From Rhodobacterales bacterium (GTDB lineage Bacteria; Pseudomonadota; Alphaproteobacteria; Rhodobacterales; Rhodobacteraceae), in NCBI GenBank assembly GCA_002747325.1, contig PDOZ01000026.1:78643-142642 (forward strand): 64,000 nucleotides of DNA, given 5' to 3'. Shown piece after piece: positions 27,614 through 35,703 of this stretch. Each line of letters opens with the position of its first letter. Position 1 is the first letter of the stretch. The notes beneath the pieces were generated by a model that saw only the letters and a program-made list of their open reading frames with translations, searched no databases and was not told the origin of the DNA. The translations under genes were made by a program, and so were the position numbers.

Positions 27614-28483
27614 TTACTTTTGCAGCAAAAGCGTGGTCCAGTCGCCGATCTCATCACGGGATTTCAGGCTAAATCCAGCGGTTTGATAGGCGTCGATCAC
27701 CTGTTCCGCCTGTGGATTGAGGATGCCAGAGAGAATCACATGCGCGCCGGGGGCGGCATGGGCGGCCATGTCCGGGGCAAGCGCCACCAGCGGGCCTTTC
27801 AGGATATTGGCAAGGATCAGGTCAAACGGCGCGGCGGCAGTGATGTCGGCATGGGCAAATCCCGCCGCTTCCAGCACATGCACCTCTTCCGCCAACCCGT
27901 TGGCCGCCGCGTTGGCCCGCGCCACCTCAACCGCCACTTCGTCAATATCCGAGGCGATGACCGGGTGCGGCCAGACCTTCGCCGCTGCCATGGCCAGAAC
28001 CGCCGTGCCGCAGCCAACATCAATGACGTTTTTCTTCACCTCGCCCGCCGAGATCAACCCGTCCAGCGCGCGCAGACAGCCCAGCGTCGTGCCATGATGC
28101 CCGGTGCCGAAAGCCATTGCCGCCTCGATCTTCAACCCAATCGCCGCTGGCGGCAGCTTATCCGCATCGTGTTCGCCATAAACAAAGAACCGCCCCGCCT
28201 CGACCGGCGCCAGTTCGCGTTTCACATGCGCCACCCAATCGGTCTCCGGCACTTCCGAGATGGTAAAATCCTTCGCCCCATGCGCCGCCGCGAGCAATGC
28301 CAGACCAACCGCATCCGGCGCCTCGGTGAAATATCCGCCGACCTCCCAGATGCCGCTGTCATCCTCCAACTCGAACACCCCAACCCCGGTCGGCTCCGGC
28401 GTCAGGCTCTCCAGCGCCTCGCCGAGCGCTTCGGCTTCGGCCTGACCGGGGAGCGTGGTGAGGGCGGTATAGGTAATGGTCAT
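27614..28483 (-). CDS. prmA: Ribosomal protein L11 methyltransferase
   Basis: SAM-dependent enzyme that trimethylates ribosomal protein L11, 289 residues. An N-terminal substrate-binding domain (WEVGGYF, DWVAHVKRELAPVEAGRFFVYG) leads to the Rossmann domain: KIEAAMAFGTGHHGTTLGCL, NVIDVGCGTAVLAMAAAKV, VIASDIDEVAVEVARANAAANG and the amidotransfer-like motif LILANILKGPLVALAP (the NIL in place of NPPY, as in PrmA). The start at 28483 has AAAGGA upstream; the longer frame overlaps msrA. The gene lies 44 bp after msrA and may be co-transcribed with it. Confidence 0.94.
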   Translation of the reverse strand: MTITYTALTTLPGQAEAEALGEALESLTPEPTGVGVFELEDDSGIWEVGGYFTEAPDAVGLALLAAAHGAKDFTISEVPETDWVAHVKRELAPVEAGRFFVYGEHDADKLPPAAIGLKIEAAMAFGTGHHGTTLGCLRALDGLISAGEVKKNVIDVGCGTAVLAMAAAKVWPHPVIASDIDEVAVEVARANAAANGLAEEVHVLEAAGFAHADITAAAPFDLILANILKGPLVALAPDMAAHAAPGAHVILSGILNPQAEQVIDAYQTAGFSLKSRDEIGDWTTLLLQK

Positions 28484-28527
28484 GGGATGTCCTTTCCAGG
28501 CCGGGGTATCGGCGGCGCGCCCGCGCG

Positions 28528-29172
28528 TCAAGCGCCGGTTCCGATGGGACAGGAAATGCCGGTGCCACCGATGCCGCAATAGCCGTTCGGGTTTTTGGCA
28601 AGGTATTGCTGGTGATATTCCTCGGCCCAATAGAACGGCCCGGCGGGGGCGATTTCGGTGGTAATCGGCCCGTATCCCGCCACCGACAGCCGAGGCGCAT
28701 AGGCTTCAGCAGAGGCGCGCGCGGCCTGAAGCTGCGCCGCATTGCTGGTGTAAATCGCCGAACGATACTGCGTGCCCCGGTCATTGCCCTGCCGCATCCC
28801 CTGCGTCGGGTCGTGGCCTTCCCAAAACAGCGTAAGCAACTCCGCATAGCGCAGCCGCGCCGGATCAAAGGTCACACGCACCACCTCCGTATGCCCGGTC
28901 CGGCCAGTGCAAACCTCTTCATAGGTCGGGTTCGGCGTATATCCCCCGGCATATCCCGCCATGGTCATCCCCACCCCCGGCACCTGCCAGAACAACCGCT
29001 CGACGCCCCAAAAACACCCCATGGCAAAAAGAGCAACCTCGTGCCCCTCCGGCACATCAAGGGTGAACGGACAGTCAAACACAAAATGCCGCGCCGCCGT
29101 GGCAATCGGCACACCCCGCCCCGGCAACGCCTCCGCTTGTGGTATCAGTTTCGCTTTTGAAATCCCAAACAT
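28528..29172 (-). CDS. msrA: Peptide methionine-S-sulfoxide reductase
   Basis: Reduces S-methionine sulfoxide in proteins after oxidative damage. The catalytic Cys53 is in [14 protein letters not shown], followed by [62 protein letters not shown] (core [18 protein letters not shown]) and [12 protein letters not shown]. The C-terminal [13 protein letters not shown] carries two resolving Cys. The 214-residue length is normal. The start at 29172 gives [11 protein letters not shown] and has AGAGG upstream; the longer frame begins inside the repeat at 29253. Confidence 0.96.
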   Translation of the reverse strand: MFGISKAKLIPQAEALPGRGVPIATAARHFVFDCPFTLDVPEGHEVALFAMGCFWGVERLFWQVPGVGMTMAGYAGGYTPNPTYEEVCTGRTGHTEVVRVTFDPARLRYAELLTLFWEGHDPTQGMRQGNDRGTQYRSAIYTSNAAQLQAARASAEAYAPRLSVAGYGPITTEIAPAGPFYWAEEYHQQYLAKNPNGYCGIGGTGISCPIGTGA

Positions 29173-29252
29173 ACGCCTCTTATAAAAGACCTTCCGCCAG
29201 ATTGCACGGCTTTGGTCCAACGGATTGACGCCCCGCGAACCCAAACGCCGCC

Positions 29253-29365
29253 AGAGCAGAAATCGATAAATCTGAATCAAAATTCTCTGCCTCTGCATCA
29301 GCATCCTGCTAATTTCGAACGCGAATTTTGATGTACCATGTTACAGATTAAATCGATTTCGCTCT
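29253..29365 (+). repeat. 113-bp palindromic MITE-like element, copy B
   Basis: Same structure and length as copy A: outer arms AGAGCAGAAATCG and CGATTTCGCTCT, an inner arm GCGAATTTTGAT, and the central CAGCATCCTGCT. It lies in the 280-bp gap between priA and msrA, which has no gene, and directly abuts the second repeat type at 29370. Confidence 0.85.
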
Positions 29366-29369
29366 ATTT

Positions 29370-29422
29370 GAGTATTTAACCTAAGAAGAAAAGGCGCGGG
29401 CTTCTTCTTAGGTTAAATACTC
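29370..29422. repeat. Palindromic repeat, GAGTATTT family, paired copy 3 (perfect stem)
   Basis: The arms at 29370-29390 and 29402-29422 are perfect reverse complements over 21 bp, including the central three bases (AAC on the left, GTT on the right), with an 11-nt loop. This is the tightest stem of the family and should act as a strong hairpin in RNA from either strand. It lies 30 bp after the priA stop. Confidence 0.85.
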
Positions 29423-29452
29423 ATTCGCGCCGCAGGCGCGCCCCGCCTTTCC

Positions 29453-31651
29453 TCAATAAAAACTCTGTGGATCAATATCAACGGCAAGGCGGGTGTCGCC
29501 TTTAGGGGGGAACGGCGCGAGCCAGCGGGTCAGGGCGCTTTGAATCGGCGCGGTTTTTTCGGCCTTGACCAGGAGCCGCACCCGGTAGCGGTCGCGGATG
29601 CGGGCGATGGGGGCGGCAGCCGGACCGTAGACCTGTGCGCCGATGGCGTCCAGCGGAGCGGTGGCGCGGGCGAGGGCGTTGCCGAGATCGAAAGCGGCTT
29701 CGGCGCTGGTGGCGGAAATGATGATCCCCGCGAGACGGCCATAGGGGGGGACGCCCGCGCTTTGGCGCTCAGTCGCCTCCGCGCGCCAGAAGTTTTCCTC
29801 TTCACCCGACAGGATCGCGCGGATGACCGGGTGGTCCGGTTGGTAGCTTTGCAACAGCGCCAGCCCCTTGGCCCCTTCGGCCCGCCCAGCCCGGCCCGCC
29901 ACTTGCCGGATCAGTTGGAAGGTGCGTTCCGCGGCGCGCAGGTCGGAGCCTTGCAGACTAAGGTCGGCGTCGATCACGCCCACCAGCGTAAGCAACGGAA
30001 AATTATGGCCTTTTGCCACCATCTGCGTGCCGATGATGATGTCCGCGCCTCCGGCCGCAATGCGCTCGATCTGCGCTTTCAGGGCGCGAGCGGAGGCAAA
30101 CAGATCCGACGACAGAACCGCCACCCGTGCCTCCGGGTAGCGCTCGCGCACCTCCTCTTCGAGCCGCTCCACCCCCGACCCGACCGGCGCCAGTTTGCCC
30201 GCTTCGCCACAGGCCGGGCAAGTCTCTGGCATCGGTTTACTTTCGCCGCATTGATGACAGATCAGACGGTTAAGGAAGCGGTGTTCGACCATGCGTGCGT
30301 CGCAATGGTCGCAGCCGATTTGATGGCCACAGGCGCGGCAGAGGGTTAGCGGCGCATAGCCCCGTCGGTTAAGGAAAAGCAGCGCCTGTTCGCCGCGCGC
30401 CAGTCGGTCCGACACCGCCGCCTCCAGGGTTGGCGAAATCCAGTGCCCGGCGGGCAGCGCCTCATCGCGCATGTCGATCGCCACCATTTCCGGCAGTTGC
30501 GCCGCGCCGAAACGGCTGGTCAGGTCAAGCCGGGCATATTTGCCATTCTGCGCGTTGGCCCAGCTTTCCAGCGAGGGAGTCGCGGTCGCCAAAACCACCT
30601 GCGCGTCGGCGATTGAGGCGCGCAGCACCGCCATGTCGCGGGCGGAATACAACACCCCGTCTTCCTGTTTGTAAGACGGGTCATGTTCCTCATCGACCAC
30701 GACCAGCCCAAGATCGCGGAAGGGCAAGAACAGCGCGGAACGCGCACCGACAACAAGCTGCGCGCCCCCCACGCCGACCATCTTCCAAATGCGCCGCCGT
30801 TCGGTCATGGTGACGCCGGAATGCCACTCTGCCGGGCGCGCACCGAACCGGGCCTCGACACGGGCGACAAACTCCGTGGTCAGGGCGATTTCCGGCAGCA
30901 AAACAAGGGCTTGCCGCCCCGCGCGCAGACATTCCGCCACCGCCTCCAGATAGACTTCCGTCTTGCCCGAGCCGGTAACGCCACGCAAAAGCGTCGCGCC
31001 ATAGCGCCCGGAGCGCACCCCGTCGCGAAGCTGCCGCGCTGCCGACTGTTGATCGTCGGTCAGCACCTTGCCGGGCCGATCTGGATCGAGCGGGGGGAAC
31101 GGCACATCTCGCGGCGCTTCCTCTTCGCGCACCGCCCCCGCCTGCACCAAGCCCTTCACCACCGAAGTCGACACCCCGGCCAGTTGCGCCAGCTCTGACA
31201 GGGTGAAGCTCAACGCGCCGTATTCTTCCAGCGCATCCATCACCCGGCGACGCGCATCGGTCATGCGCTCCGGCACCGCCCCGCCACGCCGATACACCTT
31301 GCGCATCCCCGGCCCGTCGAGCAGGCCCGGCACTCGCGTCGCCAGACGCAGCATTTTGTTCATCGGCGTCAGGGTATATTCCCCCGCCCGCGTCAGAAAC
31401 TCCGCCATCTCCGCGCGCATGGGCGCCACGTCCAGCACCCGCGAAACCGCGCGCAATTTCGCCGCATCAAACCCGGCATCTCCCGCGCCCCAGACCACGC
31501 CAACCACCTTGCGCGGCCCCAAAGGCACCCCGACATAAGCGCCGCTGACGCAGCCGCCCTCCGGGGCGCGATACGTCAACACCCGATCGAGCGGTTCCGC
31601 CGTGCGCACCGCAACCCGTTGCCCCGCTTCGAAAAATGCTACCTCAGCCAA
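29453..31651 (-). CDS. priA: Primosomal protein N' (replication restart helicase)
   Basis: Superfamily 2 helicase that reloads the replisome at stalled forks, 732 residues. An N-terminal DNA-binding domain (DRVLTYRAPEGG, GAYVGVPLGPRKVVGVVW) is followed by the helicase motifs: LLRGVTGSGKTEVYLE (Walker A), VDEEHDPSYKQEDG (DEEH box), ATATPSLES, and eight zinc-binding Cys in two groups (LCRACGHQIGCDHCD and ICHQCGESKPMPETCPACGEAG), then GTQMVAKGHNFPLLTLVGV and RQVAGRAGRAEG. The start is set at TTG 31651, with AGGAGG 6 nt upstream and giving the normal family length; the frame is open to a TTG at 31702 but without a ribosome site. Confidence 0.96.
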   Translation of the reverse strand: MAEVAFFEAGQRVAVRTAEPLDRVLTYRAPEGGCVSGAYVGVPLGPRKVVGVVWGAGDAGFDAAKLRAVSRVLDVAPMRAEMAEFLTRAGEYTLTPMNKMLRLATRVPGLLDGPGMRKVYRRGGAVPERMTDARRRVMDALEEYGALSFTLSELAQLAGVSTSVVKGLVQAGAVREEEAPRDVPFPPLDPDRPGKVLTDDQQSAARQLRDGVRSGRYGATLLRGVTGSGKTEVYLEAVAECLRAGRQALVLLPEIALTTEFVARVEARFGARPAEWHSGVTMTERRRIWKMVGVGGAQLVVGARSALFLPFRDLGLVVVDEEHDPSYKQEDGVLYSARDMAVLRASIADAQVVLATATPSLESWANAQNGKYARLDLTSRFGAAQLPEMVAIDMRDEALPAGHWISPTLEAAVSDRLARGEQALLFLNRRGYAPLTLCRACGHQIGCDHCDARMVEHRFLNRLICHQCGESKPMPETCPACGEAGKLAPVGSGVERLEEEVRERYPEARVAVLSSDLFASARALKAQIERIAAGGADIIIGTQMVAKGHNFPLLTLVGVIDADLSLQGSDLRAAERTFQLIRQVAGRAGRAEGAKGLALLQSYQPDHPVIRAILSGEEENFWRAEATERQSAGVPPYGRLAGIIISATSAEAAFDLGNALARATAPLDAIGAQVYGPAAAPIARIRDRYRVRLLVKAEKTAPIQSALTRWLAPFPPKGDTRLAVDIDPQSFY

Positions 31652-31740
31652 GGCCCGCCTCCTGACCAACGCATTTCCCCTTTTGGGCCGGGTCTGAATC
31701 AACTATATCACGGCAAAAGTTAATAAACAGGAAACGCACG

Positions 31741-32394
31741 ATGAAATTTTTTGCCGATACCGCCGATGTGGACGCGATCCGCGAACTTGACGCGTTGGGC
31801 CTCGTGGACGGCGTGACGACGAACCCCTCGCTGGTGAAAAAATCCGGTCGCGATATTCTCGAAGTCACCCGCGAAATCTGTTCCTTCATCGACGGGCCGG
31901 TCTCCGCCGAAGTCACCGCCACCGACGCCGACACCATGATCGCCGAGGGCCGCAAACTGGCGAAAATCGCGCCCAACATCGCCATCAAACTGCCGCTGAC
32001 GCTGGACGGGCTGAAGGCCTGCAAGGTGCTGTCGGGGGAAGGCAACATGATTAACGTGACGCTCTGTTTCTCCGCCAATCAGGCGCTTCTGGCCGCGAAA
32101 GCCGGGGCGACCTTCATCTCGCCTTTCGTGGGGCGGCTGGACGACCTGAGCCTCGACGGGATGGAGTTGATCAACGACATTCGCACCATCTATGACAATT
32201 ACGGCTTTGAAACGCAAATCCTCGCGGCTTCCGTGCGCAACGTCAACCACGTTAAGGAATGCGCCCTGATCGGGGCCGATGTGATGACGGCACCGCCGAA
32301 TGTGATCAAGGCGCTGGCCAACCATGTTCTGACCGATAAGGGGCTGGACGCCTTTTTGAAGGATATCAAGGATGCCGGCCTGAAGATTCTCTGA
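31741..32394 (+). CDS. fsa: Fructose-6-phosphate aldolase / transaldolase (TalC/FSA type)
   Basis: Short transaldolase-family TIM barrel of 217 residues. The Schiff-base lysine is Lys83 in [11 protein letters not shown]; other family blocks are [61 protein letters not shown] (core TLCFSANQA and [10 protein letters not shown]) and [12 protein letters not shown]. Proteins of this class are either fructose-6-phosphate aldolases or transaldolases; a Tyr or Phe at the water-binding position decides and I cannot fix it by eye. It starts 89 bp from the divergent priA and is followed by a strong terminator. The order priA, fsa, DUF484, xerC is typical of Rhodobacterales. Confidence 0.93.
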   Translation: MKFFADTADVDAIRELDALGLVDGVTTNPSLVKKSGRDILEVTREICSFIDGPVSAEVTATDADTMIAEGRKLAKIAPNIAIKLPLTLDGLKACKVLSGEGNMINVTLCFSANQALLAAKAGATFISPFVGRLDDLSLDGMELINDIRTIYDNYGFETQILAASVRNVNHVKECALIGADVMTAPPNVIKALANHVLTDKGLDAFLKDIKDAGLKIL

Positions 32395-32408
32395 TCTTCA
32401 ATTTTTCC

Positions 32409-32450
32409 GAAAAGCGCGCCGGTAAACTCGCGGCGCGCTTTTCATTTTTC
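32409..32450 (+). terminator. Rho-independent terminator after fsa
   Basis: GAAAAGCGCGCCG (32409-32421) and CGGCGCGCTTTTC (32431-32443) form a perfect 13-bp stem with a 9-nt loop, followed by ATTTTTC. It lies 14 bp after the fsa stop. Confidence 0.9.
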
Positions 32451-32568
32451 AACCTTTAAGCGTAGAAACCGGCGAAAACCGGCAAAAAAGTTGCAGATTT
32501 TCAGCCAACGCCTGTTATACTGCGCCGCAACAATCCGGCAAAGACCGGAGCAACCAGACGAGGCAGAG

Positions 32569-33273
32569 ATGACATCGAGCGCGCCCATCACCGAGGATCT
32601 GCGGGAGCAGTTAATTGAGCAACCGGAAGTGATTCTGAACGATCACGAGCTGATGCGCGCACTGGTCGCAGCCAATGAACGAGCGCTCGGGGCCAATGTT
32701 GTTGATATGCGCGGGATCGCGATGGAGCGACTGGAAGCGCGGCTGGACCGGCTGGAGGAGACCCATCGGTCGGTGATCGCGGCGGCGTATGAAAATCTGG
32801 CAGGGATGAACCTGATTCACCGCGCTGTGTTGCGGATGCTCGATCCGCGCGATTTTTCTCTGTTCATGCAGGATCTGGACGGCGAAGTGGCGGAGATTTT
32901 ACGGGTCGATTGTGTGCGGCTGGTGTTGGAAACCGCGCTGTCGGAAGAGGAAGAAGCGGTACGCAAACTGGGCGCGGTGCTGGTCACTGTGGAGCCCGGT
33001 TTCATCGACACCTATCTCGGGCAATCTGCCCCCGAGGCCCGGCCCGTCACACTGCGGCAAGTGCAGGAACAGGACAGCGCCATTTTTGGCGATAGCGGCT
33101 ATTGGATTCGGTCTGAGGCCACCATCCGGCTCGATCTGGGTGAAGGACGGCTGCCGGGGCTGTTGATCATGGGGGCGGAAGATCCGCATCAGTTCAAGCC
33201 CGGCCAGGGCACCGACCTGCTGGCCTTTTTCGGCGGCGTTTTTGAACGCTCGATGCGCCGTTGGCTTTCGTGA
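32569..33273 (+). CDS. DUF484-family protein (GAF-like)
   Basis: 234 residues of DUF484, a GAF-like fold almost always encoded next to xerC. An N-terminal helix contains LREQLIEQPEVILNDHELMRAL, seen as the core QPEVILNDHELM, then a coiled region RLEARLDRLEETHRS and the GAF-like part ending TDLLAFFGGVFERSMRRWL, the family's C-terminal signature. The role is unknown; linkage suggests a link with XerC-mediated chromosome resolution. The start at 32569 follows GAGG; the upstream frame is in the fsa terminator. It ends 29 bp before xerC and the two are surely one unit. Confidence 0.92.
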   Translation: MTSSAPITEDLREQLIEQPEVILNDHELMRALVAANERALGANVVDMRGIAMERLEARLDRLEETHRSVIAAAYENLAGMNLIHRAVLRMLDPRDFSLFMQDLDGEVAEILRVDCVRLVLETALSEEEEAVRKLGAVLVTVEPGFIDTYLGQSAPEARPVTLRQVQEQDSAIFGDSGYWIRSEATIRLDLGEGRLPGLLIMGAEDPHQFKPGQGTDLLAFFGGVFERSMRRWLS

Positions 33274-33302
33274 TCCAAACACCCCAGAGGCGTGGGTAAC
33301 GC

Positions 33303-34229
33303 GTGTCAGGTCCGCTCGCCATATCTCCCGGAATGCGCGATTTGGCCCAAGAGTGGCTGGCCCATCTGGCAGGGTTGAACAATGCCAGCCCCAACACGAT
33401 TGAAGCCTATCGCGCCGATCTGTTTCGGTTTCTCACCTTCCTCACGGCCTATCACGGGCAGGCCTCCGGCACTGCCCTCCTGTCCCGCCTGCAACCCCGC
33501 GACATGCGCGCCTGGATGGCCGAAGAACGTCGGCAAGGACACTCCGCCCGCTCGCTGGCCCGCGCGTTGTCAGCCGTAAAGTCCTTCCTCCGCTGGCATT
33601 CGGACCGCGAGGGATTCGACGCCTCCGCCGCCCTATCCATCCGGGCGCCCAAATTCTCCGCCAAATTGCCGCGTCCGGTGTCCGAAACCGCGGCGCGCAA
33701 TATGCTCGACATCGCAGCCGATGCCCCTGAAACGTGGATCGGCGCCCGCGATACCGCCGTTCTGACGCTCTTATATGGCTGCGGTTTGCGCATTTCCGAA
33801 GCACTTGCCCTGACCCGCGCCAACGCCCCCCTGCCGGACGCATTGCGCATCCGCGGCAAGGGCGGCAAAGAACGGCTGGTGCCGGTCCTACCCGTCGCAC
33901 AGAACGCTGTCGACATCTACTTGCGCCTCTGCCCGCACGCCGCATCACCGACCGACGCCCTGTTTCTCGGCCAACGCGGCGGCCCGCTTTCCCCACGTAT
34001 CGTGCAAAAAACCGTCGCCAATCTGCGCACCGCGCTCGGCCTGCCCGCCTCCGCCACGCCACACGCCTTGCGCCACTCCTTCGCCACGCACCTCTTAGCA
34101 AAGGGCGGCGACCTGCGCACCATTCAGGAACTTTTGGGCCACGCCTCCTTATCTACAACTCAAGCCTATACTGCCATTGACACCTCGCATCTGTTAGAAG
34201 TCTACCGAACATCACACCCCCGAACCTGA
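33303..34229 (+). CDS. xerC: Tyrosine recombinase XerC
   Basis: Site-specific recombinase acting with XerD at dif to resolve chromosome dimers, 308 residues. The N-terminal SAM-like DNA-binding domain (NNASPNTIEAYRADLFRFL) is followed by the catalytic domain with Arg163 (YGCGLRISEAL), Lys in RGKGGKERLVP, His254 and Arg257 (HALRHSFATHLL), His280 (LLGHASLSTTQ) and the nucleophile Tyr289 (QAYTAID). The start is GTG at 33303. Nothing resembling an adjacent dif site was noticed. The downstream 119 bp are AT-rich with an imperfect inverted repeat at 34251-34279. Confidence 0.94.
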   Translation: MSGPLAISPGMRDLAQEWLAHLAGLNNASPNTIEAYRADLFRFLTFLTAYHGQASGTALLSRLQPRDMRAWMAEERRQGHSARSLARALSAVKSFLRWHSDREGFDASAALSIRAPKFSAKLPRPVSETAARNMLDIAADAPETWIGARDTAVLTLLYGCGLRISEALALTRANAPLPDALRIRGKGGKERLVPVLPVAQNAVDIYLRLCPHAASPTDALFLGQRGGPLSPRIVQKTVANLRTALGLPASATPHALRHSFATHLLAKGGDLRTIQELLGHASLSTTQAYTAIDTSHLLEVYRTSHPRT

Positions 34230-34348
34230 TAAAAAACAAAAGCAATTTCAATACCTTAAATAGTTATAATTTTAGGTATCGACTAACGGTTTGTTTACTT
34301 TTCTGTGCAAGAATCACCTTATCGACGCTTGACCAGAAAGGACGGGCC

Positions 34349-34819
34349 ATGAACGCCATATCGCCTTTGCTTAACTTCGCCGCCAATAGCGGAGGGATCG
34401 GAATTGCCGCAAAAGCGGCCACAATTGCCGGACAAATGCTGCCGGACGCCGATCGTTTATCCAACGCCGCCAAGGCCGGGCTAAATGCCGGGTTTTCCGC
34501 TGCGCTGGAGCATTTGGAAAACCAGAGCCATGCACCCGCCGTAAACAACCTCGCCAACCCGCCGGAAAACGCCGCCGGGGATGCGTTGGGAAAAGGAATA
34601 CTTGCGGGAATATCCGCATTGAGAAACGATGCAGAACGCATCGACGCGGGGCATGGGCAAAGCAATAACCTGCCATGCGGCTGCCAGTCCGCAGCACAGT
34701 TGCAAATCGAAGCCCATCCGGCGCCTTTGTCACCACCGCCGCCCCATACCGCGAGCAGCCAGCGCGCGGCTGACCTCCTGCAACAAACCTATGCGCAGTT
34801 AGGCACCCGCCCCCACTAA
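34349..34819 (+). CDS. Hypothetical protein
   Basis: 156 residues, not recognised. The N-terminal half is Ala/Gly-rich and helical (LLNFAANSGGIGIAAKAATIAGQML, core GGIGIAAKAATIAG), without a normal signal peptide; the middle is polar, with a CGC motif (LPCGCQS), then a Pro-rich stretch PAPLSPPPPHTAS and a short helix AADLLQQTYAQL at the end. AAAGGA lies 7 nt before the ATG. The upstream 119 bp are far more AT-rich than the rest of the window, which together with the lack of recognisable homology suggests recent acquisition or a fast-evolving gene. Confidence 0.6.
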   Translation: MNAISPLLNFAANSGGIGIAAKAATIAGQMLPDADRLSNAAKAGLNAGFSAALEHLENQSHAPAVNNLANPPENAAGDALGKGILAGISALRNDAERIDAGHGQSNNLPCGCQSAAQLQIEAHPAPLSPPPPHTASSQRAADLLQQTYAQLGTRPH

Positions 34820-34950
34820 GACGCAAACACATGACACGTAACCCGCAAATGAATGCAACAACGCTACCGCCAGCCGAGTTTGACGCTCCGAAATGTCATA
34901 ATATGCCCTTTCGGATTGCGATTTCACAGGATTTGCGCCATGAAGCGCGC

Positions 34951-35646
34951 ATGTCTAATAAACACCCAGCAATCCTCGTCCATTGGTTCACCGCGCTCGG
35001 CGCAATTTGTGCCATGATGGCCATGCTCGCCGCCGCCAACGCCAATTGGAGTACCATGTTCCTCTGGCTGGTCGCCGCCTTCATTGTCGACGGACTCGAC
35101 GGCCCGATGGCGCGCAAGCTTGATGTAAAACAAAACGCCCCTGAAATCGACGGCGCGTTGATGGACCTGATCATCGACTATTTGACTTACGTCTTCATCC
35201 CCGCCTATGCACTGTTCAAATCAGGACTGCTGCCGGGCTGGTCCGGGTGGCTCGCCATTCTGGCCATCGTCTTTACATCGGTCGTCTATTATTCCGATAC
35301 CCGCATGAAAACAAAGGATAATTCCTTCTCGGGGTTTCCGGGCTGCTGGAATATGGTGATCATTGTCCTGTTCGCCACGACCCCGCCGCCGTGGTTCTCG
35401 CTCACCATCCTGCTGGGCCTCGCCATCGCCATGTTCCTGCCGCTCAAGTTCATCCATCCGGCCCGCACCGAGCGCTGGCGCGCGGTGTCCATGCCCATCG
35501 CAATGGCTTGGACGTTTTTCGCTGGCTGGGCCGCCTGGGTCGACTTTGACCCGACCAGCTGGGCGCATTGGGGGCTGGTTCTGACCTCGGCTTACCTGCT
35601 TTTCGCCGGGATTTTGCAACAGGTCGTCCCGCAAAAAGTCGCCTGA
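34951..35646 (+). CDS. pcs: Phosphatidylcholine synthase
   Basis: CDP-alcohol phosphatidyltransferase that joins choline to CDP-diacylglycerol, a route to phosphatidylcholine found in many alphaproteobacteria. The 231-residue integral membrane protein has about eight helices. The modified family motif is clear: DGPMARKLDV, then IDGALMDLIIDYLTYV, i.e. DGxxAR followed by G, x3, D, x3, D. The spacing between AR and the Gly is longer than in ordinary CDP-alcohol transferases, which is diagnostic for Pcs. The start at 34951 (MSNKHPAILVHWFTALG) gives the usual length; the frame is open 40 codons further upstream without a better site. It is followed by a bidirectional terminator facing ileS. Confidence 0.9.
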   Translation: MSNKHPAILVHWFTALGAICAMMAMLAAANANWSTMFLWLVAAFIVDGLDGPMARKLDVKQNAPEIDGALMDLIIDYLTYVFIPAYALFKSGLLPGWSGWLAILAIVFTSVVYYSDTRMKTKDNSFSGFPGCWNMVIIVLFATTPPPWFSLTILLGLAIAMFLPLKFIHPARTERWRAVSMPIAMAWTFFAGWAAWVDFDPTSWAHWGLVLTSAYLLFAGILQQVVPQKVA

Positions 35647-35667
35647 ATCAGCTTCTATAGAGAATAA

Positions 35668-35694
35668 AAAAGCGGGGCATCAAGCCCCGCTTTT
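35668..35694. terminator. Bidirectional terminator between pcs and ileS
   Basis: AAAAGCGGGGC (35668-35678) and GCCCCGCTTTT (35684-35694) form a perfect 11-bp stem with loop ATCAA. A-rich sequence on one side and T-rich on the other make it work for both convergent genes. Confidence 0.92.
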
Positions 35695-35703
35695 GTTTGC
35701 ATC

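Noticed and set aside
34230..34348. Replication origin or dif site in the AT-rich gap after xerC
   Set aside because: No DnaA boxes and no 28-bp dif-like XerC/XerD site were seen; only one imperfect inverted repeat.
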